A stretch of 30,278 bases of DNA, taken from the NCBI GenBank assembly GCA_949289625.1, contig CASEPH010000310.1, positions 1 to 30,278 of the forward strand, read 5' to 3'. Made by a program: the position numbers and the translations under genes. The notes below the pieces were generated by a model. The model had not been told where the DNA came from, made no database searches, and was given only the letters and a program-made list of their open reading frames with translations. Shown one piece after another: positions 13,837-22,178 of this stretch. Within the stretch, counting starts at the first letter, position 1. Every line of letters begins with the position of its first letter. The DNA comes from an uncultured Clostridia bacterium. GTDB taxonomy: Bacteria; Bacillota_A; Clostridia; Oscillospirales; Oscillospiraceae.

Positions 13837-16083
13837 TTATGCCGGCGACACCGTATAGGTGCCATCTGCATTCTGCGTGATATTTCCGTTGACGGTGCAA
13901 CCTTCGCCCACATAAACGCCGTTTACAATGCTGGTTCCGGTGACATTCCACACCGCCCCATTGGTAAGGATCACGTAAACCTGTCCAATCCCGTTATAGG
14001 CCGGTGTGTTTTGTACTCTGCCGCTGGTCAAATAGTCATAAGTATTCTCTTCCGTCCCGTCCATGGGTTCCCCTGTCTGGTTGAAGAAGAACTGACCGGT
14101 GATGGCTTCACCGTTTTCATCCACATGTTGAGCATAGCTGGAGGAGATCACACCGTCCAAGGTGGAGTTGTCCAGGGTAATGCTGACCGCAGTAGTATTC
14201 CAGGAGGATAGATAGCTGGTGCTGCCGTCATAGACTCCCAAAGTTGAAACATTGTTGCTGGACCCCACGGAATTATAGATATCCCCCTGCAGCGTAGAGT
14301 CCTTGATGGTGACAGACTTGGTATTTCCCTGTCCGCTGGCGGAATTGGCCAGATATTCCTCTTTCGTCAGATCCAGAATATCCATTTCCATGTCATTGGC
14401 GCCGGTGCCGGTATCGTCCGTATCCATAAACTGGAATAAAACATTCCCCCAGGGATTGTCCCGTGTCCAATTGACCGTCACATCCTCCAGGGTGATATTG
14501 GCCTCACCGGTGGACTTGACGCTGAACAGATAATCGGCAATATCAAAGTCCGAGTGGCTGATATTGGCCGCATAGCTGCCGCCATGGGTCATAAATCCGG
14601 TCCGGTCCGAGGACCCATAGCCACGATTTTCTTCCGACTGGGTAAAATCAAAGGTCCCTCCTGTGATGATGCCCAGATAATCCGGAGCATAGAAGGAGCA
14701 GCCATAGAAATCGTCGTCAAAACCATCACAGTAGGTGATATAGCCGCAGCCCTCAGTGGTGTCATATACGTCGATATAATAGTCCTTCCCATTGACCGTA
14801 GCTGTCAGATCGGCGCTATCCTGATTTGTCTCCACTCCCACGGCAGCCACCGTATCCGTGGCGGAAAGGGTGCCGTTGCCGGAATCGGTGGACAGCACCG
14901 CCCAAACATCGCTGACTGCCAGGGAGTCCTGGAAGGTCAGAGTGGCGGAGCCAAAGCAGCAGGCTGCCCGCATGGAACCATAGAGTCCCAATGCCAGAGG
15001 TACGCACTGCAGCATGGGTGCACTGAAGTTGCTGGTATAATCGTCGTTATAATAATAGTACTTGGTGCCTGTGCCGGTCATATCCTGGTAGGGCTCTTCA
15101 AAATATTCCCCCGACAGTCCTTTTTCGGCAATTTCCTCCTCCGTCAGGGGTTCCTTGGTGATATAAAACCGGTCATAGCCATAGGGTTTATAGTTATAGG
15201 CATTTCCCTGCTCCTCCGCCAGCACAACGGAATCGGACACATGGACCACGGAGTTTCCTCCCGCCCAGATTCCGTCATGCAGTGGCCCCTGGGTATAGAT
15301 GGTAGTCCCGGTAATATCCACATTGGCAGTTCCTGCCGCAGAGATCACCGTACCCCAGCCGCCCTTGGTGCCAAAATCATTGCCTCCCAGGCCTGCAGAC
15401 TGAATGGTCACATCCTCCACCGTGTAATGATCGCTGTTTTCACTGTAGGCATAGATGCCGCTGATATAATTGGCCTTAATATTGATCTCACCGCCGAAAA
15501 TACCGTCATCGGTGATCTCCGCGTTCTGTACCGCTGCCGGTACGGAACGGGCCTCCATATAGGTTCCGTCCTCAAAATCCACTGCGCCGGTGAAGTAAAA
15601 TGGGCCCCAGTTGGCTTCGTTCATGGCCATGGTCACGGTGTCAACCTGGCCCTTTTCCACCGTATAGAGTTCCGCCTCTGGCACCCAGTTCACCGGATCC
15701 CCCAGATCCACAATGGTGTTATCCAAGACCAGAACAAAGGTCTCCTGATCCACATCAATAGACTGGGTCGTTCCATCGGAGAAGGTAACAGATTCATACT
15801 GGCTATAGCGGGAGGAATCCACATAGTCTTCATCCGACGCCCGGAGCATCACCCCTGTGATCACTGGCCCAGCCGGCTGCTCTGGGGCATCCAGCACGGA
15901 CTCCATTCCGGAGCTGGGTTCCTCAGGCAACACAGTGGGTTCCGGTGCTGCGGCAGGCTCCGGCGGCTGCGCTTCCCCACTGATCACAGCGGCAGTCTCC
16001 CCATCAGTCGGTGCATTGGCGCCGCAGCCAGCAGTCCCCAAAACCAATGCCGCCGCCAGGAGAAGCGTCAAAAAACGTCTCAT
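13837..16083 (-). CDS. Large secreted lipoprotein, beta-helix-like, unknown function
   Basis: 748 aa from the ATG at 16083 (GGGGAGGG upstream; a TTG two codons earlier fits less well). The N-terminus MRRFLTLLLAAALVLGTAGC is a lipoprotein signal with its lipobox cysteine. A Pro/Glu-rich linker follows to about 70. The rest is rich in Asp, Gly, Thr, Ser and Tyr, poor in Lys, and has recurring short strands of the kind AEITDDGIFGGEIN, VDITGTTIYTQG, ITLEDVTVNW, VTIKDSTLQGDIY, ITLDNSTLDGVI and WNVTGTSIVNGVYV. This resembles right-handed parallel beta-helix or adhesin-like surface proteins. No catalytic motif is recognised. It is divergent from the ABC exporter; a functional link is unproven. Confidence 0.8.
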   Translation of the reverse strand: MRRFLTLLLAAALVLGTAGCGANAPTDGETAAVISGEAQPPEPAAAPEPTVLPEEPSSGMESVLDAPEQPAGPVITGVMLRASDEDYVDSSRYSQYESVTFSDGTTQSIDVDQETFVLVLDNTIVDLGDPVNWVPEAELYTVEKGQVDTVTMAMNEANWGPFYFTGAVDFEDGTYMEARSVPAAVQNAEITDDGIFGGEINIKANYISGIYAYSENSDHYTVEDVTIQSAGLGGNDFGTKGGWGTVISAAGTANVDITGTTIYTQGPLHDGIWAGGNSVVHVSDSVVLAEEQGNAYNYKPYGYDRFYITKEPLTEEEIAEKGLSGEYFEEPYQDMTGTGTKYYYYNDDYTSNFSAPMLQCVPLALGLYGSMRAACCFGSATLTFQDSLAVSDVWAVLSTDSGNGTLSATDTVAAVGVETNQDSADLTATVNGKDYYIDVYDTTEGCGYITYCDGFDDDFYGCSFYAPDYLGIITGGTFDFTQSEENRGYGSSDRTGFMTHGGSYAANISHSDFDIADYLFSVKSTGEANITLEDVTVNWTRDNPWGNVLFQFMDTDDTGTGANDMEMDILDLTKEEYLANSASGQGNTKSVTIKDSTLQGDIYNSVGSSNNVSTLGVYDGSTSYLSSWNTTAVSITLDNSTLDGVISSSYAQHVDENGEAITGQFFFNQTGEPMDGTEENTYDYLTSGRVQNTPAYNGIGQVYVILTNGAVWNVTGTSIVNGVYVGEGCTVNGNITQNADGTYTVSPA

Positions 16084-16251
16084 GGTCAATCCCTCCCCGT
16101 TGCGTTTTTACAAAAAATATTCTCACAATTTGATTTTATCACACTTCCCACGCAAAGAAAAGAATTATCCGTCATTCTCCCGGAAATTTCCTGTTTTCTC
16201 TCTGCAGGGCAGATGGTTCCCCGGCAGATTATGACAAAGGATAGAAACACC

Positions 16252-16280
16252 TTGTAAAACCACCGGCACAATGCTACAAT
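16252..16280 (+). promoter_or_regulatory. Promoter of the ABC exporter operon
   Basis: TTGTAA, a 17-bp spacer and TACAAT with a TGC extension. The predicted start is near 16287, 83 nt before the chosen ATG at 16370. I see no clear promoter for the divergent lipoprotein in 16084-16251. Confidence 0.65.
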
Positions 16281-16369
16281 AATTGCGGAGTTTCGGCCGC
16301 GTGGACAGCAGTGCGCGCGATCATACCGACACTTATCAAAACGTAATTTGCAAAAGGAGTTTTGCCCAT

Positions 16370-18265
16370 ATGAAAGCCCCTTCTCTGCGTTCCTATATGT
16401 TCAAATATGTGTGGCAGTATGTGGGCGGTCTGGCCTGTCTGTTGACGGTGGATTTTCTGGAATTGTTCATTCCCCAGCTCACCGGAGAGATCACAGACGG
16501 ACTCACCGCCGGAGGTTTCCCCATGCGCACACTGCTGATGGACGTGTTTCTGATCGTGGCCATTGCCTCTGTGGTGGCAATCATGCGCTTTGGCTGGCGT
16601 GTGCTCATGTTTGGCGCTTCCCGGCGAGTGGAACGGGACCTACGGGAGGACCTCTACCGGCATTTGACCACCCTTTCCAATCGGTTTTACCAGGAACACA
16701 AGACCGGCGACCTCATGGCCTATTTCACCAACGACATGGACGCCATTCGCATGGCGGTGGGTCCCGCCATTCTCACCACCTTTGACGCTGTGGTGATGAC
16801 GGTTCTGGTGCTGGGCAAAATGATCTTCTATGTGGATCTGAAGCTCACTCTGCTGGCCATGATCCCGCTCCTGGTGATTCTCTTTGGCGGAAGCCGCTAC
16901 GGCAGGGCCATGAGCCGCCGATACGACAAAAAGCAATCCGTCTTTGCCAAGCTGTCCGATCAGGTCCAGGAGAGCATCTCCGGAATCCGGATCGTCAAGG
17001 CCTTTGTACAGGAGAAGCAGGAGATGGAAGCCTTCCAAAAAGCCAATCAAGCAGCCCGGGAGGCCAATCTCCATGTTGTGAAGCTCCGAGCCTTGATTAT
17101 CCCCTTTCTGGACGGACTCATCGGCATTGCCAGCGCGTTGACGCTGCTCTACGGCGGCTATCTGGTGATCAACGGCAGCATCTCGTTGGGCAAGTTCGTG
17201 GCCTTCAATTCCTATGTCATGACTCTGGTGTGGCCCATGATGGCCGCAGGCGATTCCATCACCATGCTGTCCCAGGGCGTCGCTTCCTGGACCCGAGTCC
17301 GGCAGCTCTTCACCCAACCGCCGGAGATCACCGATGACGCCCTTACTGATCCGCAGATTGACGCCCTCTCCGGTGATATTCAAATCAAAAATCTTAGTTT
17401 CCAATACGGCGAAGCCCTTCCCTCCGTTTTGCAGGATTTCTCTGTGACCATCCCCAGAGGGTCCACCGTGGGAATCCTGGGTCGGACCGGCTGCGGGAAA
17501 TCCACCCTGGCCTCCCTGCTGACCCGAACGTACAACGTGGAGCCTGGACATATTTTCATCGGGGGCCATGACATCCGCAGCATTCCCCTGGCAGTCCTCC
17601 GGGAGAACATCGCCCTGGTGCCCCAGGAAAATCTGCTATTTTCCGACACCATGCAGGCCAATATTGCCTTTGGCACCAGAACCCTGGACAAAATGCCCCC
17701 AGAAGAGACGCCCCGACTGAAAATCTTTATTCGCCAGAGCGAGGCGGCGGAACAGTGGGTGGAGCAGGAGATGACGGAACGAGAGAGTAAAATCGACCAG
17801 CAATGGCAGGATTACGATGCCGTGGTAGACGCCGCAAAATCCGCCCAGATCCATGAAAACATTATGGACTTCCCCAAGCAATATGCCACCGTGGTAGGAG
17901 AACGGGGCGTCACCCTGTCCGGTGGGCAAAAGCAGCGTACCTCCATTGCTCGAGCTCTGATGAAGGACGCGGAAATCCTAATCCTGGATGATGCGCTGTC
18001 CGCCGTGGATACGGACACAGAGGAGCATATTCTTCGCGGCCTGCGGCAAAAGCGAGCCGGCAAGACCACGATTTTGATTGCCCACCGCATCAGCACCGTC
18101 CAGGCTGCCGACCAGATTCTCCTGATGGAGGACGGCGTCTGTGCTGAAATGGGGACCCATCAGGAGCTGCTGGCTTTGAACGGGCAATATGCCCGGCTGT
18201 ATCAGCAACAACAGCTGGAACTCCAGCTGGCCGCGGAAAAGGAGGCGTTCCATGCAACAGAATAA
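16370..18265 (+). CDS. ABC exporter half, degenerate-site subunit (LmrC/YheI/TM287-like)
   Basis: 631 aa. Six membrane helices (about 1-310) precede a nucleotide-binding domain: Walker A G371-T379 (K377), Q-loop Q419, signature LSGGQ at 516-520, Walker B ending D540-D541 and H-loop H572. The catalytic Glu after Walker B is Asp (D541), as in the degenerate partner of heterodimeric type IV exporters. The Q-loop to signature distance is 98 residues, about 40 more than usual, owing to an acidic and charged insertion at about 436-481. AAAAGGAG precedes the ATG. The partner gene overlaps its end by 14 bp. The substrate, drug, lipid or peptide, is unknown. Confidence 0.92.
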   Translation: MKAPSLRSYMFKYVWQYVGGLACLLTVDFLELFIPQLTGEITDGLTAGGFPMRTLLMDVFLIVAIASVVAIMRFGWRVLMFGASRRVERDLREDLYRHLTTLSNRFYQEHKTGDLMAYFTNDMDAIRMAVGPAILTTFDAVVMTVLVLGKMIFYVDLKLTLLAMIPLLVILFGGSRYGRAMSRRYDKKQSVFAKLSDQVQESISGIRIVKAFVQEKQEMEAFQKANQAAREANLHVVKLRALIIPFLDGLIGIASALTLLYGGYLVINGSISLGKFVAFNSYVMTLVWPMMAAGDSITMLSQGVASWTRVRQLFTQPPEITDDALTDPQIDALSGDIQIKNLSFQYGEALPSVLQDFSVTIPRGSTVGILGRTGCGKSTLASLLTRTYNVEPGHIFIGGHDIRSIPLAVLRENIALVPQENLLFSDTMQANIAFGTRTLDKMPPEETPRLKIFIRQSEAAEQWVEQEMTERESKIDQQWQDYDAVVDAAKSAQIHENIMDFPKQYATVVGERGVTLSGGQKQRTSIARALMKDAEILILDDALSAVDTDTEEHILRGLRQKRAGKTTILIAHRISTVQAADQILLMEDGVCAEMGTHQELLALNGQYARLYQQQQLELQLAAEKEAFHATE

Positions 18266-19991
18266 ACGGGGCGTGTTTTTCCGCCTGCTGGGCTATGTGC
18301 GGCCCTACGCCGGATATGTGGTCCTGGCACTTTTGCTGGTGCTGATGGTCACCTCCAGCGACCTGCTTCGGCCCATTATCATTGGAAACGCCATGGACGT
18401 GATTTCCTCCGGCGGCGTCTTCTCCACCATTGTCCGTCTGTTCCTTTTCTATATTTTGTTGCTGCTCTGCGGTACGCTCTGCAACGCAGCACAGATGTGG
18501 CTGCTGCAAAAGCTGGGACAGAACATCATCTTCCGGCTGCGGAATGAACTGTTCGCCCATATCCACAAGCTGTCTCTTCGGTTCTTTGACATCACTCCTG
18601 TGGGCCGGATCGTCACCCGTGTCACCAACGACGTGGAAACCCTCAATGAGCTCTTCTCTTCCATTCTGGTAACCATGGTGAAAAACGTGGTGCTGATTCT
18701 GGGATACGCAGGCGTCATGTTGTTCCTCCAGTGGAAGCTGGCGCTGCTGTCCTTCCTGCTAATTCCTCTTGTCTTTGTACTCACCCGGCTTTTTACAAAG
18801 CTGTATCGCACCACCCACCGGATCACCCGGACCAAGGTCTCGGCCCTAAATACCTATCTCTCCGAAAATCTCTCGGCCATGAAGCTCATCCAGGTATTCC
18901 ACCGGGAGGCGGAAAAGCAGCATGAGTTTTCCCAGCGATCCGGGGATCTGTTTCGCTCCAATTTTCGGGAGATCGTGGTATACGGCACCTTCCGGCCGCT
19001 GATCTACTGGATCAGCATTGTGTCTCTGGCCATTGTGCTGGGGGTAGGTGGATATTTGGTGATGGGCGGCGCCATTTCCATTGGCACGCTGTACATCTTT
19101 ACCAGCTATGTCAAATCCTTTTACGAACCCATTCAGTCCCTGTCGGACCAATTCGGCACCCTACAGGCTGCCATGGCTGCCGGTGAAAAGATCTTTACGC
19201 TGCTGGATGAGGAACCAGCCATCCGGCAGCCGGAGCATCCCCAGCAGCTGATCGCACCCAAAGGCCGAATTGAATTTGATCACGTCTGGTTTTCCTATGA
19301 CGGCGAGGAATGGGTTCTCCGGGATGTGAGCTTTGTGATCGAGCCAGGACAAACGGCTGCCTTTGTAGGCGCCACCGGCGCTGGAAAAAGCTCGATTCTA
19401 AACCTGATCGGCAGATATTACGATATTCAAAAGGGCCGGATCACCATTGACGGCATCGACATTCGGGAGCTGGATACGGACAGTCTCCGCCGGGCCGTGG
19501 GGCAGGTGCAGCAGGACGTATTTCTGTTTACTGGAGACATCCGGGGCAACATTCGTCTGAAAAACCAGGACATCTCCGACGCCGAGATCGAAGCTGCTGC
19601 AAAATTCGTCAATGCCGACGGATTCATCCGTCAGCTGGAGCAGGGCTATGAATCTGCGGTGACGGAACGGGGCTCCACCCTTTCCGCCGGTCAGCGCCAG
19701 CTTTTGAGCTTTGCCCGCACCCTGGCCTTCGATCCGGCCATTCTGGTGATGGACGAAGCCACTGCCAATATTGATACAGAGACGGAGCAGCTGATCCAGG
19801 ACGCCATGGATCGGCTCATGACAGGCCGGACCACTATTGTGGTGGCCCATCGGCTCTCCACCATCCAGCACGCCGACAAGATCATGGTGATGCACAAGGG
19901 CCGGCTGCGGGAACAGGGCACCCACCAGGAATTGCTCCAGCAAAACGGCATTTATAAAAAGCTCTATGATCTCCAGCTCTGCGAGCGCTGA
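18252..19991 (+). CDS. ABC exporter half, catalytic subunit (LmrD/YheH/TM288-like)
   Basis: 579 aa. Six membrane helices precede a nucleotide-binding domain with Walker A G373-S381 (K379), signature LSAGQ at 477-481, Walker B D501 with catalytic E502 and H-loop H533. The non-canonical LSAGQ faces the degenerate site of the partner in such heterodimers, so the pair has one competent and one impaired ATP site. AAAAGGAGG lies inside the end of the first subunit gene; the overlap of 14 bp implies coupled translation. No clear terminator follows in 19992-20117. Confidence 0.92.
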   Translation: MQQNKRGVFFRLLGYVRPYAGYVVLALLLVLMVTSSDLLRPIIIGNAMDVISSGGVFSTIVRLFLFYILLLLCGTLCNAAQMWLLQKLGQNIIFRLRNELFAHIHKLSLRFFDITPVGRIVTRVTNDVETLNELFSSILVTMVKNVVLILGYAGVMLFLQWKLALLSFLLIPLVFVLTRLFTKLYRTTHRITRTKVSALNTYLSENLSAMKLIQVFHREAEKQHEFSQRSGDLFRSNFREIVVYGTFRPLIYWISIVSLAIVLGVGGYLVMGGAISIGTLYIFTSYVKSFYEPIQSLSDQFGTLQAAMAAGEKIFTLLDEEPAIRQPEHPQQLIAPKGRIEFDHVWFSYDGEEWVLRDVSFVIEPGQTAAFVGATGAGKSSILNLIGRYYDIQKGRITIDGIDIRELDTDSLRRAVGQVQQDVFLFTGDIRGNIRLKNQDISDAEIEAAAKFVNADGFIRQLEQGYESAVTERGSTLSAGQRQLLSFARTLAFDPAILVMDEATANIDTETEQLIQDAMDRLMTGRTTIVVAHRLSTIQHADKIMVMHKGRLREQGTHQELLQQNGIYKKLYDLQLCER

Positions 19992-20117
19992 CGGTTCCAT
20001 TTCATGCAGCTTTCCTCCTCCAAAAAAAATTTTTGAAATTTTGAATGGATTTTCGTTGCACAATCGTATACAGATTGAAGCCGGAAATGGCTACCAACGA
20101 AAACGGAGGAACTGAAA

Positions 20118-20669
20118 ATGAAAAAAATATTGACAGGTATTTTGACCACAGCCATTGTACTCTCCATCGGTACCACCAGCGCTCTGGCCGCCGGTTCAGG
20201 ACGGGGTCACTGCGGCAATGGGAATCCTGGCAGCGGGCGTTCCATCAGCGGGAATTACGCGGAAAGCGTCTGTCAGTACTATGTGGACGCCGACGGCGAC
20301 GGTATCTGCGACAACTGCGGTACCAGCTGCACCGGGACCGGGTCCGGCCATCGGTATCACTATGTGGACGCCGATGGTGACGGTGTCTGTGACAATGCCG
20401 GCACCGGCTGCCAATTTGTAGATGATGACGGCGATGGTATCTGTGACAACTGCGGAACTGACATCAACGGAAATGGCGGCGGCTACCGGTATAACTATGT
20501 AGATGCTGACGGCGACGGCGTCTGTGACAATGCCGGCACCGGAAATGGCAGTGGGAATCGGTACAACTATGTGGATGCTGATGGCGACGGTATTTGCGAC
20601 AATGCCGGCACTGGAGCAAGACAAGGCTGCGGCCAGGGCAATGGGGCTCGGAGGGGCTGCAGAAGATAA
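20118..20669 (+). CDS. Secreted protein with five Asp-rich calcium-loop-like repeats
   Basis: 183 aa. Residues 1-25 are a Sec signal peptide ending SALAA. Five copies of the motif [YF]VDxDGDG[IV]CDN begin at 55, 82, 100, 127 and 151, separated by Gly/Asn/Thr-rich linkers; CGTS or AGTG follows each. The DxDxDG spacing is that of calcium-binding EF-hand or dockerin-type loops, and the repeated Cys could form disulfides or bind metal. The C-terminus is Gly/Arg/Cys-rich. GGAGG precedes the ATG. It lies 16 bp upstream of an ECF-like sigma gene and its anti-sigma gene, so it is probably part of that module. Function is not known. Confidence 0.85.
   Translation: MKKILTGILTTAIVLSIGTTSALAAGSGRGHCGNGNPGSGRSISGNYAESVCQYYVDADGDGICDNCGTSCTGTGSGHRYHYVDADGDGVCDNAGTGCQFVDDDGDGICDNCGTDINGNGGGYRYNYVDADGDGVCDNAGTGNGSGNRYNYVDADGDGICDNAGTGARQGCGQGNGARRGCRR
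20280..20603 (+). repeat. Five 36-bp coding repeats (VDADGDG units)
   Basis: Copies start at 20280, 20361, 20415, 20496 and 20568. They are similar in DNA as well as protein, suggesting recent duplication or recombination. Confidence 0.85.
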
Positions 20670-20685
20670 CAAGCGGGGGTTTGTT

Positions 20686-21168
20686 ATGCGGAGTAATCAA
20701 GAGGTGAGCCGAGCCATAGATCGGTATGGAGATACCATTCGGCGGCTCTGCATGATTCATCTGAAAAACTATGCCGACACCGAAGACATTTTTCAGACGG
20801 TTTTTTTGAAATACGCGCTCCGCACCGACGAATTTGAAAGTGATGAGCACGAGCGCGCCTGGTTTATCCGCGTAACCATCAACGCCTGCAAAGACCTGCT
20901 GAAAAGCTTTTTTCGCAGCCGTACTGTTTCTCTGGACCAACTGTTGGAGCAGCCCGCTGCCCTGACCCCCAATCATCGGGAGGTTCTGGAAGCGGTGCTC
21001 TCCTTGCCTCAAAAATACAAGGATGTGGTCTATCTTCACTACTACGAGGACTATACCGCCCCTCAGATCGCGGATCTTTTAGGAAAAAACGTCAACACCA
21101 TCTATACGCTGCTGACCCGTTCCAGACAGCTGCTCAAGGACAAGCTGGGAGGTGACACCTATGCATGA
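20686..21168 (+). CDS. ECF-like RNA polymerase sigma factor
   Basis: 160 aa. Region 2 (about 8-75) contains IHLKNYADTEDIFQTVFLKYA and HERAWFIRVTINACKDLLKS. Region 4 (about 100-155) contains LPQKYKDVVYLHYYEDYTAPQIADLLGKN and a helix-turn-helix ending VNTIYTLLTRSRQLLKDKL. No region 1 or 3 is seen, as in ECF sigma factors. The start is the ATG at 20686 with GGGGG upstream. The anti-sigma gene overlaps its end by 8 bp, so the two are co-translated. Confidence 0.9.
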   Translation: MRSNQEVSRAIDRYGDTIRRLCMIHLKNYADTEDIFQTVFLKYALRTDEFESDEHERAWFIRVTINACKDLLKSFFRSRTVSLDQLLEQPAALTPNHREVLEAVLSLPQKYKDVVYLHYYEDYTAPQIADLLGKNVNTIYTLLTRSRQLLKDKLGGDTYA

Positions 21169-22108
21169 TCGGCTAAAATCCGCCTTCGATGCGGTCCATA
21201 CGGAGGATGCTCTGAAGGAATCCACCCTGGCCTACCTCTCTATCCAGGCTGAAAAGCAGCAGCGAAAATCTCGCCCCATGGTTCGGCTTGTTCCGGCCCT
21301 GGCCTGCATACTCCTTCTGGTGATGAGCTTTGCGGGTTACCGGCTTTATTTTACCCCCATCTCGGTCATCAGCATTGACATCAATCCCTCTCTGGAGCTG
21401 GGTGTCAACCGCTTTGACAAGATTGTCTCCATAGAGAGCTTTAATGCGGATGGCGAAGCGCTGGCCTCTCAGTTGCAAATCCGATTTATGGACTACTCCG
21501 AGGCACTGGAGCAGATCCTCGCCAATGATATGGTAGAAGCCTGCCTGTCTGAGGATAATACGCTCTCCATTGCCGTTGTGGGCGATGATACCACCCAATG
21601 CGACAGGCTTCTTTCCGGCGTAGAGCGCTGCACCACTGGCCACGAAAACGCCCATTGCTATTCCACCTCTACAGAGGAGGTGGCCTCGGCCCATGACTGT
21701 GGCCTCTCCTACGGAAAATACAAGGTATTTTTGGAGCTTCAGGCCTTGGATCCCAGTATCACCGCCGAAGATATCCAAGATATGACCATGCGGCAGATTC
21801 GGGATCTCATCGACACGCTGTCCGGAACCGACACCGCTGACACCCAGACCGCCGACACAGAGGAGGAAACCTCCGGGCATCACGGTCAAGGTTATCCCGG
21901 CAAGGGCCAGGAACACCAGGACCAGAGCAATTCGGAAAGCTGCATTGAAACAGAAGCCACCGGGCAAGGTAACGGTCTGGGTCAAGGAAACGGCGACGGT
22001 CAAGGCAACGGCCAGGGGCCCGGAAACGGCGACGGTCAAGGCAACGGCCAAGGGGCTGGAAATGGTGACGGTCAGGGTAACCGCCGAGGCAGTCAGCACG
22101 GAAATTGA
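21161..22108 (+). CDS. RsgI-like membrane anti-sigma factor with Gly/Asn/Gln-rich tail
   Basis: 315 aa. A cytoplasmic N-terminus (1-40) would hold the sigma factor; one membrane helix lies at about 42-60. Outside follows the RsgI-type domain: SVISIDINPSLELGVNRFDKI, with the N75-P76 bond that is autocleaved in characterised RsgI proteins. The rest includes a Cys/His-containing segment (CTTGHENAHCYSTST) and a tail of about 60 residues of GQGNGDG repeats. The ATG at 21161 (GGGAGGTG upstream) overlaps the sigma stop; a GTG three codons earlier is less likely. It probably senses an envelope or extracellular cue, perhaps through its tail or through the calcium-repeat protein (inference). Confidence 0.87.
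   Translation: MHDRLKSAFDAVHTEDALKESTLAYLSIQAEKQQRKSRPMVRLVPALACILLLVMSFAGYRLYFTPISVISIDINPSLELGVNRFDKIVSIESFNADGEALASQLQIRFMDYSEALEQILANDMVEACLSEDNTLSIAVVGDDTTQCDRLLSGVERCTTGHENAHCYSTSTEEVASAHDCGLSYGKYKVFLELQALDPSITAEDIQDMTMRQIRDLIDTLSGTDTADTQTADTEEETSGHHGQGYPGKGQEHQDQSNSESCIETEATGQGNGLGQGNGDGQGNGQGPGNGDGQGNGQGAGNGDGQGNRRGSQHGN
21986..22093 (+). repeat. 36-bp tandem repeat encoding GNGDGQGN units
   Basis: Copies begin at 21986, 22022 and 22058, exactly 36 bp apart, the last incomplete. They encode the low-complexity end of the anti-sigma protein. Confidence 0.85.
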
Positions 22109-22136
22109 GTTTTCTTTCGTTCATAGATGCAAAAAT

Positions 22137-22168
22137 CGTCCCCGGCAGAGGTTTTTCTGCCGGGGACG
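22137..22168. terminator. Bidirectional terminator
   Basis: A perfect 13-bp stem (22137-22149 with 22156-22168) has a 6-nt loop, with T5 after it on the minus strand (one base from the stem) and a looser T run on the plus strand. It separates the anti-sigma gene from the convergent lipoprotein gene. Confidence 0.9.
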
Positions 22169-22178
22169 AACTATATTT

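Noticed and set aside
14554..16257. A 567-codon plus-strand frame opposite the large lipoprotein
   Set aside because: The opposite strand has the signal peptide, lipobox and ribosome-binding site; the plus-strand translation lacks protein-like features.
20280..20603. Regularly spaced repeats as a CRISPR-like array
   Set aside because: The repeats are in frame, encode VDADGDG units in a secreted protein, and their spacing varies.
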